This document shows, piece after piece, positions 47,101 through 58,031 of a stretch of 64,000 bases of DNA. A program made the position numbers and the translations under genes. The notes below the pieces were generated by a model, which was not told the origin of the DNA, did no database searches, and saw only the letters and a list, made by a program, of their open reading frames with translations. The stretch's first letter is position 1, and every line of letters starts with the position of its first letter. Where the stretch lies: assembly GCA_002197995.1 (NCBI GenBank), contig NGZR01000002.1, forward strand, positions 7,192,001 to 7,256,000, in the 5' to 3' direction. This stretch comes from Gaeumannomyces sp. JS-464. Lineage: Eukaryota > Ascomycota > Sordariomycetes > Magnaporthales > Magnaporthaceae.

Positions 47101-48544
47101 TATAATATTCAGATCGAATACCGGAAAAGGTCGGAAAACGGCCGGGCGGACGTTTTAAGCCGACAACCGGACTATTAAGTTGTAATACTTAAAAAAACAC
47201 GAGTAATTTTAGCAAAAGGACCAAACGGGTTTTTAATCCCGGCATAAAAGATTTTCGCTAAAACGGTCCGGTAAGGAAAAGTTTAAACCTTAGAAAAAAT
47301 CCAACAAATTTATAACCAGCTGGTATACGATTACTAAGGCGTAAAAAAACGTGGAAACGGTTATAATACCACGGGTTTATAAAAACCTAAGCCGAAATAT
47401 AAAACGCAATAAAAAATTGCGAAAGTTATGCTAAAAACAAAGCCAATAGGTATAAACCGTACGAGTTATTGCAATTTTTGCTAGCGCCGAATGGAGCATA
47501 GTAAAAAGTTACCATAAATTTCGTTATTAAACTTTTCCAATTTAAAAAACTAATAATTAAAGTAAAGTACGATAATATATTGGTAATAATAAACAGGCTT
47601 ACCAAATACGTTTTATTTTTACCGTATAAAAAAAACAGCGACGCTATAAAGCTAGCGTACGTTTTTATTAAGCATATAATAGCGGAATACGGCACGCTAA
47701 ACCGTTTAATTACAAATAAAAACAAGCTGTTTATAAGCAAGTTTTGGAAAAGGCTTATAAGCAGGCTAAAAGCAAAGCACTTTTTATTTACAGTTTACCA
47801 CTTTTAAATAAATGGATAAACAAAGCGGACGAACCAAACTATAAAGCAGTATTTACGTTATTACGTTAATTATAAACAAAACGATTAGGTATAACTATTT
47901 TTTATGGCTTAGTTCGCTTATAATAGTTTAGTTTATAAAAGTATAAAAACCATACCGTTTTATACGAACTACGGGTTTACATTTATAGCGTATAAAAAAC
48001 TTAAAGCAGAAAAACATGCCTTAGCAGCGGAAATATAAATAACGGAGCTTACCAAACTGTATAAACACTTTTAAATAAAGCTAAAAAAATTACGGCACCG
48101 TATAGCTATTTAAACAAACAAAAAAAAATCGAAAAACCGACTTTTAAAAAAAGGGATAGCGTTTATTTTTTTCGACGAAATATTAAAACAAAACAACTAA
48201 ACGACAAGCTAAACTATAAAAAATTGCGACCGTTTAAAATACTAAAAAAGGTTTCGAACGTAAATTACAAACTTCGATTACTACTAACTATAAAATCCCA
48301 CCCGGTTTTTTATATTTTCCTATTCGAACTAGCGCTATCGGGCTTTAAAAGCGACGAATTAATAAAAATCGATTTAAAACAAAAGTACGAAATCGAAAAA
48401 ATCCTGGATTATAAGCTAAATATAGGCTTAAAAAGTACCTGGTTAAATGGAAAAGGTATGGCTACGAAAAAAACACGTAAAAAAAAGGAATTAACCTCGA
48501 AAACTGCTAAAAGGCTTTACAAAAGTATCGGCAAAAAATTTTAA
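44175..48544 (+). pseudogene. G2 pol: protease, RT, RNase H, integrase and chromodomain
   Basis: Continues gag after the LTR2 insertion. A protease-like stretch is near 45,270-45,330. RT starts near 46,065 with MCIDYR, then NRYFMLFINELRNK and INHILREYFDVFV. Its catalytic box reads AHLDNILIFSE near 46,370, so one catalytic Asp is Asn. RNase H has KTDASNYAIGGQFG and KLLAIIRAFKKWRP (46,800-47,160). Integrase has VIINRLTKYVLFLPY and FISKFWKRL (47,580-47,780) and an ING.TKRTNQTI segment. The last 50 codons (YEIEKILDYKL, then WLNGKG) form a chromodomain, which in chromoviruses directs integration to heterochromatin. Stops are almost all TAA/TAG. Confidence 0.8.
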
Positions 48545-48586
48545 ACGAAGGTTAGCAAAAGCAAAAAGGCGGGCCGCTTACCGCAG

Positions 48587-48628
48587 CCGTTTATACATAC
48601 GCCGGCCGTGCCCCGTGCGTATAAACGG
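48587..48628. other. Hairpin 1 (CCGTTTATAC / GTATAAACGG)
   Basis: A perfect 10-base inverted repeat with a 22-base GC-rich loop, 43 bases after the pol stop. On the minus strand it lies just downstream of tRNA-like module 1. Confidence 0.7.
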
Positions 48629-48647
48629 TCGTAGTAGGAAAAACTTT

Positions 48648-48718
48648 AGCCTAGCTAAAAATCGAACTTAAAACTTCCAGCCAAAAGGTAAAAAGTGTTA
48701 CCATTATACTATTAGGTT
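48648..48718 (-). pseudogene. tRNA-like sequence 1, RIP-mutated
   Basis: On the minus strand there is an A-box TAGTATAATGG after seven acceptor bases AACCTAA, and a B-box-like AGTTCGATT. The 3' acceptor CTAGGCT would pair fully with AGCCTAG, which becomes AACCTAA by two G-to-A changes. The D stem GTAT/ACAC also becomes perfect if one A is returned to G. Length is 71 bases and no CCA follows. The anticodon loop is distorted, so I do not assign an amino acid. Confidence 0.55.
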
Positions 48719-48792
48719 AAAAGAAAGGTATGTTTACCAAAACTAAATAAAGTAAAGGAGTTTACACCGAACGGTTAGCAAAAAAAAAAAAA

Positions 48793-48843
48793 GTAAAAGT
48801 TCGACGAGCTCCAGGGCAAGCCCGAAAATTCGTCGACTTTTAC
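48793..48843. other. Hairpin 2 (GTAAAAGTTCGACGA / TCGTCGACTTTTAC)
   Basis: A near-perfect 14-base inverted repeat with one extra T in the left arm and a 22-base loop containing GGGC...GCCC. Its right arm directly touches the 3' acceptor of tRNA-like module 2. Confidence 0.7.
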
Positions 48844-48913
48844 GGTCGTGCCGGGATTTAAACCTGAAACTTCGATAGGAAAACCAAAGTTACGCCCAGT
48901 GTGCTATAAAACT
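48844..48913 (-). pseudogene. tRNA-like sequence 2, RIP-mutated
   Basis: On the minus strand acceptor AGTTTTA is followed by TAGCACACTGGG (A-box-like), a CTTTG/CGAAG anticodon stem, TCAGG-TTTAAAT-CCCGG (T arm) and 3' acceptor CACGACC. Returning transitions makes six of seven acceptor pairs and all T-stem pairs. The anticodon loop has ten bases instead of seven, so this is a tRNA relic or mimic, not a working tRNA. Confidence 0.55.
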
Positions 48914-48959
48914 TAAAGCAATTATTAAAAAGAGTTGCAATTTACCCCGGTTAAAAAGA

Positions 48960-49468
48960 GCAAACAGGTTTAAGTTAAGATTAACCCCGGGCATTTGCCA
49001 GTCGAAAAAAACGGAAGGAGCTATAAAAGGCTTAAAAAGCGAAGCAGCTTAGCGGGCCGCTTGGTCGGCTTTTTCCCGCTCGACACGCTTTAATTCTTTT
49101 ACCAAATTAATGCCGCGACGCACCGCGCGTATTATCTTTTCCAGCCACATTCGTTTTTATTTCCAAAAACGGAGGACTTTTTCCTCCGCTTTTTCCAGCT
49201 TAGCTTTAAGTTTAAAGTGTTAAACGACGATATTCCGAAATTTAAAAAGAGAAAGCTTTAAAATGTCGCATTTCGAGCGGTTAATCCGAAAACACTCCAC
49301 GCACCGAAACGAGTTTTAAAAGGAGGCTTTACACTTTTTACGCTTTAAAACCTCGTAATAGTACGAATAAAAAAGCATTTCGTAGCAATTAAAAAAAATA
49401 ATCGCTAAAAGCTTTTTACGATTAACGGTTTTTTTCGCAAAAAGACGTTTTCGCATTCGACCGGACAT
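48960..49468 (-). pseudogene. Opposite-strand ORF in the G2 3' region: Cys-rich, coiled-coil-like protein
   Basis: Starts ATG at 49,468 with MSGRMRKRLFAKK. One frame holds for over 160 codons with only four stops, all TAA. It contains a Cys cluster (KKCKASF, then FRCVECFRINRSKCD) and then a charged helical part (KLKAKLEKAEEKVLR, MWLEKIIRAVRRGIN, KELKRVEREKADQAAR). It resembles, from memory, hypothetical Cys-rich/coiled-coil proteins that are abundant in Pezizomycotina genomes; I cannot name a function. It lies between pol and the 3' LTR and is antisense to both. The C-terminal end is unclear. Confidence 0.6.
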
Positions 49469-49582
49469 CTTGTTAAAATAAAAGGGGATGGGAAATGGTA
49501 AAAAAGGAAAGTACTTACTATTAATAAAAGGCGGGGCGATAAGACGTGGCCAAAAGGATTTGGCTTAAAAAGGGAAACCTAA

Positions 49583-50026
49583 TATTACGATTAGCATGCA
49601 AGCTTTTAAAACAGCAAAGCAAAAAAGGGCTTCGAAATGGTGCCCCCGCCCTGCCCCGGTTACGTAAAGTTACGTAAATTAAAAAGGATTTGTAAATTTG
49701 TAATAAAGCAATAAATCCAAAAAGGATTTGTGGATTTGTAATAAAATAATAAATCCAAAAAGGATTTGTGGATTTATATAAAATTACAAATTTAACCTAG
49801 TATAAAACAAAAAGCAGCGTATATATAAAAATGGATTTCCTATTATTTTAGGTAGCTTTAATTAAAGTTTTAGCATTAGTTAATTTAAGTTAGCTCCTAA
49901 GCATTTTTTAAGGCAAGCAATTAAATTGTCTTTTAAATTACGTGTTTTTTTATTAACCGGGTTAAAGATATTATCCTCCCCACTTTTAAAGTGCCTTACT
50001 TTAAAAGCAAACTTTTAATTGTAACA
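49583..50026 (+). repeat. 3' LTR of G2
   Basis: 444 bases, TATTACGATTAGCATGC to AATTGTAACA, preceded by a purine-rich tract (AAAAAGGGAAA). It is complete, unlike the 5' LTR. Three degenerate AAAAAGGATTTGT units are present. Heavily C-to-T/G-to-A mutated compared with the G1 LTR. Confidence 0.85.
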
Positions 50027-50031
50027 TTACA

Positions 50032-53000
50032 GTTTAAAATTCGTAATTAATAAACCGTTTTTAATTATTCGTAATTTCCTTTATTAAACCTAACCGGTAA
50101 TTTAATTTATTCGTAAGTTATTTTTCTTAAGCTAAAAGATTTCGAAAATTACGTTTCCTTTTTTATATCCAGCTTATTTAATATAATAATAACGTTTTTC
50201 CCATTTCGAATGCGTAATATTACTAATTATTTTTCGGTCGATCCATTTTTATTATAAGCGATAAGTATTCCTTCGACCGTTTTAATTAATACGGTTAGCG
50301 TTTTTAATTCGTAAAAATATTACCGTTTAACCGCTTATAGCAATATATATATCGCTTTATATTTCGCAATCGATTATTTTTAACCTTTTTTTAATATTCC
50401 ATTCGAATGTTAATAGGTTATACGGTTAATTTAATTTTATTATCACGAAGGTTTTTATTAGTTTTCCTTTTTTCCATTTCGTACTTTTCGTTTAGGTAAT
50501 TGCTTTAATTTTTTAGTAAAAAGAACGAGTACCGTACGTTTGTCCTTTTATCCGGGTTAAACGGGACGTACGTTTACGTAATCCTTTAATGCTAAGCTTT
50601 CGCCTTTTATGCTATATGTTTTTTGCATTTCGTAATTTCGCATTTCTTTTAATTAAATACTTAGTAACGTATAATATCGAATACCGTTCGTTAAGTTTAA
50701 AAACTGCGGTAAATTTGCCGATTCGAATTGGTTTTTACCGTAGCAATTGAATATTAAACGGGGCTTAATTTTAGGCTTATTTTTTAACTTCGTGGAAAAA
50801 AGTCGTATTTAAATTTAAATCGTAAATAAAATTTGCATTTTCCGTAAATGCATTTTGCTTAAAAAGGTACAAATGTCCGAGGTATTTTATATTAACGTTA
50901 GGGTGGTTTTTAAGTTTTAACGCAAGTTTATTCGGCTTGCTTATATCGTTAAACCGGTAATTAGCGTATTTAATTTCTTATTAATCGCTAAACTATAATA
51001 AAGTTAACCGTTATTTCCGTTCGCCGGGGTAGCGTAATATAACGGGCTATTTAAATATTTTAAAACTTTAACGTTTTAAAAATACGCCGAAATATTAAAA
51101 GGCGTAAAAGCGTGCTAATTTTTCCAATTCGTTTGCTTTTTGCAAATTATAAATACGAAAGTCCCGCTATTAAAACCCTTCGCTCGTTTTTAAAACTTAA
51201 CCGCTTTAAAGTTTTAACCATTTCGGTTTATTTTAACGTCGGTATTAAAATCTTTTAATTTTTAAAAAAGGTATGTTTAATTTAAAAGCTTTTTTCGAGC
51301 TTTTCCTTTTTCCGAACCATTTGCTAAAATTGCTTTTTTTTAAGTTTTACGAAAAGCGGCGTCGTTTTTTTTTAAATTTGTAAACCCGAAAACGACGCGC
51401 TATTTTCCTTCGCTATCGTATTTAAACTTCGTTATTTTAAACATATAAACGTTTCGTAGTTTTCGAAGGTATTATCCGGTCGCCTTTTTATTAAACTAAT
51501 ATATAATGCACGATTCGTCGTAATAGCACGTTTAGTTAAACGTTTTTCCGAAATATAACCCTTTTCGTATTAGGTTTTTTTACGCCCGTTAAAAGTTCGC
51601 TATTTGGCGGTTATTATCCCGTTAAAAGCAATTAGCTTTTATATGGCCAGCTTAGCCGCATTTAAAATATTTCCCGTTTTTCGAGTTTATTTTTGCTTTT
51701 TTTATTGCTTTTATTATTAGTAAACGGCTCCCGCACTAAGGTTTATAAAGCTTAAATGCGTTTTATAAGCCGTAATAAGTTATTACTTAGCCTTTTTTTA
51801 ATTGGCTTTATTATTTTATACTACACTTTTAAAACTATATCCCTTTTTTTTATTATCGTTTATACAATTTATCGTTAATACGAACCGCGTTTTTAACGTA
51901 ATCCGTAAAAAATTTTAAACGGTTTTGCTTTGCGAATTTATCTTTTACGTTTTCGCGCAATTCGTTATAAAAATGCAATATTAACGTAGCGTCGCTTTAG
52001 TTAAGCTTAATACTAATCCGTTAAAAATCCGCTACGTATTTGGCTATAGGCTTTCGCTATTTAAAAGCTAGCAAATTTTTTTCGGCAATTCGGGTTTCGT
52101 CGATTATTTCGAACACTTTTCCGACCTTTTTTTCGAAAGTTTCGAAATTAACGAAAATAAGCTTAATGGTTTTTTAGCTATTTTTATATCCTTTAAAATA
52201 ATCGCTTTAAGTTAACTAAAACCATTTTTTCATTTTGCCGTTTAGCTTAATAATAGCGTAAGCAACCTTTTATTTTTCACTTACGAATTGCTATTTGTAA
52301 AACTTAAAATAGCTTTTACATTCGGTAAAAAACGTTTTAAATTTACTATTTTCCTTTTCGTAAAAGTCCGAAAACGGGAATTTGTACGTTCGGATTGCGA
52401 TAGGTGCTTTAAAGGTTGCTAATTTCGTAATAAACTGCTTTACCTCGTCCTAACTTTTAGCGATTTTAACTATTATAAGTTTAAAAAGGTTGGCCGTATT
52501 AATTGCTTTGTTAAGGTTATACTTAACACCGTTAAAGGTAAAAACCGTGGTTTTTTCCTTTTTAGGCTGTTTATTACTGCTTGCTATAACTGCGCTATCC
52601 TTTTTCCGACGAAGTATTAAATAGGATTAGTTAAAATGTTACAATTAAAAGTTTGCTTTTAAAATAAGGCATTTCGGGAATGGGGAGGATAATATCTCTT
52701 TCGGTTAATAAAAAATACGTAATTTAAAAAAACAATTTAATTGCTTGCTTTAAAAAATGTTTAAAAGCTAACTTAAGTTAACTAATGCTAAAGCTTTAGT
52801 TAAAGCTACTTAAAACAATAGGAAATCCATTTTTTATATATACGCTGCCTTTTGCCTTATACTGGGTTGGATTTATAGTTTTATTACAAATTTACAAATC
52901 CCTTTTAAATTTGTTGCTTTATTATAAATTTACAAATCCCTTTCGGATTTATTGCTTTGTTATAAATTTACAAATCCTTTTTGGTTTACGTAACTTTACG

Positions 53001-53078
53001 TGGCCGAAGCGGGGGGAGGTACCACTTCGGGGCCCTTTTTGCCTTACTGTCTTAAGGGCTTGCATGCTGGTCGTAACA
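50032..53078 (-). mobile_element. Gypsy copy G3: 5' part, minus strand, split by G2
   Basis: Minus strand: LTR at 52,637-53,078, then gag (about 52,600-51,500) and protease-region sequence down to 50,032. Its sequence then jumps to 33,865, on the other side of G2. RT onward is missing. Its start (TGTTACGACCAGCATGC read from 53,078) cuts into LINE B sequence. Heavily RIP-mutated, frames closed. Confidence 0.8.
52637..53078 (-). repeat. 5' LTR of G3
   Basis: 442 bases with intact TGTTAC/GTAACA ends. It confirms the full LTR length of the family and shows that the G2 5' LTR lacks about 45 bases at its 3' end. Confidence 0.85.
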
Positions 53079-56000
53079 CCGGGCGGCGGTAAAAGCGGTG
53101 AAAGCCGCCGCTGCCGCCGCCACCGCCGCGGCCGCCGTTGCCGCTACCGCTAACGCCCTTCCTACAACCGCGGTTACTACGGACAATTCCGTTATAACCG
53201 CTACCGTTAATGCTAATCCCGCGGCCGGTACCGGCAACGCCGCTACTTCCGTTACCCCCGCCGCCGCCGCCGTTCTTGCCGCTGCTGCCACTGCTAACGT
53301 TGCCGAAAAAAGCTTAGCAAATTCGCCGGCCTTTAAAAGCGCGGCCCATACGGCCGATAGGGAAAAGCACCCTGCTAAAAACTTAAAGTTAGTTTTAATA
53401 ACTAATACGAAATACTGGCGGATATGGAACTGGATTTCCCCGAGCCCGAAAAGGCTATTAAAATAACCAAAAACCCTTCGGAGGAAACCGACGGTACTGC
53501 CGGCTAACAACCTTAAAGCTAAAGCCCCTAATACATTAACGCCGCTTTTACGTATGCCAGCAGCCAACCGGATATAACAAACGCATAGTAATAGGGCCCG
53601 GCGTTTAGGGCTTCGCCCCGAACGCCGTGTTTTAACCGCCGCCTAAGCGAACGTTCGACGTAGCTAAAAAGCGAGGGCTATTTTACTCCAACTATTTTAA
53701 AGCCAAAATATCGACGTGGTGCTAATGCAAAAGCCTTTTAGCGCGTGGAAAAGGAAGCTTATGCTTTGCACCTACCCGTTGTACGAGCTATTTACCCCGG
53801 TGGATAGCTGGCACAACCACCAAACTAAACCCAAAGTGATAACCTACGTGCGGAAAAACCCGAAATTCCGGCCGGTAGCGAACCGGCCAGCAGGTAACAC
53901 CCGGGACATCCTTTGGTTTACCGTCGCCGGGTGCACTTTTGTTAACGTATATAAGCTTTTAAAAAACCTTTCGAAACCCTTGTTAAACTTTTTACTACGT
54001 TGGCGCCCAACGGTAAAATGCATTATAGCTAAGGACTTTAACGCAAAGTTCCCAGCGTGGGATTTAGTTAAGGGTAATAGGAATAAGGGCTAAAATATAG
54101 CCTAATAAGCTAATACTTATAACCTTTTTTTATTTACCGACTTAGGCTAACCTACGTATAATAATAAAGGCGTTTTAAATTTTACCTTTTTTAACGCCTT
54201 TTTAGCAATAGTGGAAATCGACCTTTCGCTAGCAACCAATTTAAACCATCGCATAATACGAATCGAAATCCCTAACTATAATAATTTCGTTCCGGATTGC
54301 CGGCGTATTACGCTACCAAACGATAAACTACTAGTTTTCGCAAACGCGGTAATAACAAGGGCCGGCAGCTTGCTATTATTTACAAACCTAGGCATTGCGA
54401 ATTACCTAAATAAAACGGCCGAAACATTAACAAATTTATTAAAAAATGCGTTAATAGCTTTCGGCTAAAAGTTTAACGTTAAAAGAAAAAAAACTTTAAT
54501 GGAACGAAAAGTGCGCTAACGCTTAACGAAACCTTACAAAAGCTATGAGAAACGGCAAGCCTTTTACAGCCGAAGCCCGTGCTTTAAAAGCAACGGTTCG
54601 AACGGCTAAAAAACAGCATTGGGCTAGCGTGCTAAAAAAGTGGATTTCCCGAAAGCGCTATACCGTGCTGTAAAATGGCATAAACTTATACCCGTTATAC
54701 GGCTTCCCCCGTTAAATATCGACGGGGAGGTTATAATAGCTTTAAAAGATAAAACGAAAGCATTAGGCCGCAAAATCCTCCGTAGGTTTACGGTGGAAAA
54801 CGACCTATAAAAAACCCGTTATAGTAAAAAGCTACCTAAAAAACCGCACAACTCCCGTAAAACCCCCCACGTTTTTTTAGAAAAATGCCGGAAATGCATC
54901 GTTAGCACGACAAACACGGCCCCGGGCGTCGACTCCCTAATGGTTAAACTATTTACAACGGCGTGGCCGGCAATAGGGGAATACGTTAAAGCTTTTTTTA
55001 AAGCCTGCTTTAAGGCCGGGCACCACCCGGCCCTTTTCCGCACAGCGGAAATAGTTATGCTAAAAAAGCCGAATAAAACGAATATAACGAACCCAAAATC
55101 CTACCGCCCGATAGCTTTGCTCCCGTGCTTAAGGAAAAGGTTAAAACGGCCAATAGCTTCGCGGATAGCATCCCTCGCATTATAATACGGGCTTATAGCC
55201 CCGTAATACGCCGAAGCTACTTTGAAAAAGGCCGCCATCGATTTAACGGTATGCGTAGCCCACGAAGTGGAACAAGCTTTTCAAAAGCATAAAACGGCCG
55301 CCTTCGTTATTATAAATATACAAAGGGCTTTCGACGCCGTAATTCGCCGGAGGCTTTTCGAAAGCTTTTAAACTAAAGTTAAAATTTAACGTTAATACGA
55401 TAAGTATTATCTTTTGCAAAAAACAAGGTGGTTAAAATGCGTTTGGAAAACGCCACGGCACCCTTTTTTTCCTTAAACTGCGGGCTACCTTAAAGGTTAC
55501 TAGCGTTACTAGTCCTATTTATGCTTTATATAGCCGAAATTTTACCTAAAGCAAAAGCGGTTAAGTACGAATACGCGAACGATATAGGCATTTGCGTAAC
55601 GGGCAGCACTTCGAAAGAGTGCTTTTGCAAAGCAAGGGCAACGGTAACGGAAATCCTTCGCTAAGGAAAGGTTAATAAAGTAGCTTTCGACCCGGGGAAA
55701 TGCGAGCTTATGCACTTTTTTAAGCGGAAAAATCCTATAATTTCGGCGGTTACGGCGAAAAGCCTTACCATATAACAAGCTATAAAAGCTTTACGGTAAT
55801 TAGGGGTTTTTTTCGACCAACGGCTTAATTTTAAAGCCCACGTTAATAATAAAGCTGCAAAAGCCCAAAGCGTCGCTAACCACTTCCAAAGGTTTGCGAA
55901 TTCGATAAGGGGAATACCGGCACATTTGGTATATAAAGCCGTTACGACGGTTATAATCCCTACGGCTTTATACGAGGCCGAAATGTGGTATAAAAGCAAA

Positions 56001-57761
56001 ACCAAACCACACCCGTATAAAAGCATAATAGCAATTTATCCGTTAAAGCCATTTAATCGAACGGGTAAATAATGCCCTAACCGCGTCCCTCCGGGCAGTG
56101 GTTCCGGCTTGGAAAACCGCACCGATAAACGCTTTGCATTACGAATCCGGCATTCCAAACGCTTAAACGCTTTTGGAATAAGCCCGCTTTCGTTTTGCAG
56201 CCCGTATAAATACGGTACCAGAAAATCACCCTTTAACCGCAGCGGCCAAGCCGGCTTTTAACGCTTAAAAGCTTAAAACAGGCTTGCCCGGCAAGCATAC
56301 GACCTTGTTGCAAAAAACGGCCGAATTTCTTCCGGTTTGCACCCGTTCGGCTTACCTTTTTTATAAATATACGAGGTTTACGGCGGCTATGCAAAAAAAA
56401 AAAAACAGCCGCTAAAGCATTTACGGCGTAGCTTCGCACCCTCCCACTTACCGACGTTATAATATATAACGACGGGTTTAAAGTAAAAAACGGGGCAATT
56501 GGATACGGCTAAGTAATACATTAACCGGTTAACGCAAACTTTTCGGGCATGGCTGGCTAGCGCATCCCGCGGAATATTCGACGGTAAGGCGGAAAGGGCC
56601 CGAATGGGCCTCCGTAAAGCCGTTTAAAGCTTTCGCAATTGCACTTTTCACTTATGCTTTAATAACACCTCGGCGGCTAACGGCTGTTTAAGCACGGCTC
56701 TTAATAGTTTATAAAGAGGCTTTTAAAAAATCCATTATTTTATAAATAAACACTAGGTATATGTACGCTAATCCCCGGGCCATATAAAATCCCCGGAAAT
56801 AAAAAGGTAAACGCCGAAATAAAATTAAGATCGGCTTTGCCAATACCCTTAACATTTTAAACCACGATAGCCGGAATAAAGCTTTAGCCTGGAAAATAGC
56901 CCAAAACGCTCGGAACGCATGGTTTACAAACAACTTTCCAAATCGGTATAAGGCTATAAACCTCCCGCCGGTATTACAACACACGCCCGAAGCATTGCAA
57001 TTGCACCAAAAGGTATTGCAACGGCTAATAGCCGCACGCACCGGCTACGAGGATTTCGACTGGTATTACCAAAAGTTTTAACACGAAACGATAACCCGTG
57101 CCGCTGCGGAAAAACAAATCCCTTTCTCATTTTGTGTTTTGCAAGTTGGCTAAAACGGTAAAAAATAAATGGCCTATAGCGGACCCTTCCCCAGCTTTCG
57201 ACAAGCCCGGATGTTAAAACGGCTTTTTTAAAAGCCTCCCTTTTTGCTTCGTTCGTCGAAGCAACCAACTATTATACTATCGCTGGACGATAATAACGGG
57301 GCCTAAAAAGCCCGCATATATCCTTTTCCTTATTCTCCTACACCTTTTACCTTTTCCTTTGTACCACTAGGACTAACAGTAGGCTCGTTAGTCCCCCGCA
57401 CCTCCGGCCGGGCTTTGGGGGTCCGAGGACCTTCCAGCTTAAACCCCGGCCCCACCCCTTTATCGGCACACTCGCCGGCCGAACGCACTACTACCACTCG
57501 CAGCGCTTTACAACGCCCTGGCGTATATACATACGCCCTACCGCCGATCGCCCGCTTACTAACAAAAAGCGCCGGAACGCGGCCCGACTTCCGTGTGCCT
57601 TCGGGTTTAACTCTGCTAGCCGCCGGATAGCAACATGTAGCCTAATGTTTAGCTTAGGTAGCGCTAGCACGTCATATGCCCCTTGGGAGGCAGGGACTGG
57701 TAGATCCCGACTTACTGACGTTAAATATACTTACTCACTCACTTACTCTCTCTCTCTCTCT
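53079..57761 (+). mobile_element. LINE copy B: 5'-incomplete, heavily RIP-mutated
   Basis: Begins abruptly at the equivalent of LINE C 59,321 (CCGGGCGGCGGTAAAAG), next to the G3 LTR. It contains the Ala-rich end of ORF1 and ORF2 through RNase H, and ends with the tail GTTAAATATACTTACTCAC plus CT repeats at 57,761. The first ~1.56 kb is missing. LINE C begins directly at the next base, in the same orientation. Confidence 0.85.
53640..57293 (+). pseudogene. LINE B ORF2: endonuclease, reverse transcriptase, RNase H
   Basis: Parallels LINE C ORF2: endonuclease start VVLMQKPFSAWKRKLMLC near 53,720, RT with EYANDIGIC near 55,570 (the YADD box reads YAND, one Asp lost), RNase H with GVRR/NGF-type decay near 56,460, and end YYTIAGR before TAA at 57,291-57,293. 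Numerous TAA/TAG codons. Confidence 0.7.
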
Positions 57762-58031
57762 AACCTTTCTCGAATTCACCAATTCTTGGCATTGCGCTGT
57801 TAGTGCACACTGCCAAATTGCATACAAATCCTTAACACCCGCCAATTAGCGACCCAACACCAATAACCACGCCCGCCAACGGCGCTGGCGACGGCAACAT
57901 GCCGTTGCCAACAGCCCCCCCTTCGGCCAATAGGGTGGCGCGCGCCCTCCTCGTCGGCCCAACGGCCCGGAGGAACGCGTCGCTGCCACCCGGGCCCCCC
58001 CGCGTCAGCGCACCCGACCACGCCGTCCCCG
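57762..58031 (+). promoter_or_regulatory. LINE C 5' UTR, probable internal promoter
   Basis: About 270 bases before the first clear ORF1 frame, conserved in copies A, R and D at the 5' edge (ACCTTCCTCGAAT, CACCAATTCTTGGC). LINEs carry their promoter inside this region; no specific box can be identified. Confidence 0.4.

Larger units (their letters stand above)
33871..50026 (+). mobile_element. Gypsy copy G2: complete chromovirus with nested LTR2
   Basis: Bounded by LTRs at 33,871 and 49,583-50,026 and flanked by TTACA at 33,866-33,870 and 50,027-50,031. Without the 9,009 bases that LTR2 and its duplicated target add, it is about 7.1 kb. Order: LTR, gag, protease, RT, RNase H, integrase, chromodomain, a non-coding segment with tRNA-like modules, an opposite-strand ORF, LTR. 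A deletion of roughly 290 bases removes the end of the 5' LTR, the primer-binding site and the start of gag. Every frame is RIP-closed, so it is immobile. Confidence 0.85.
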
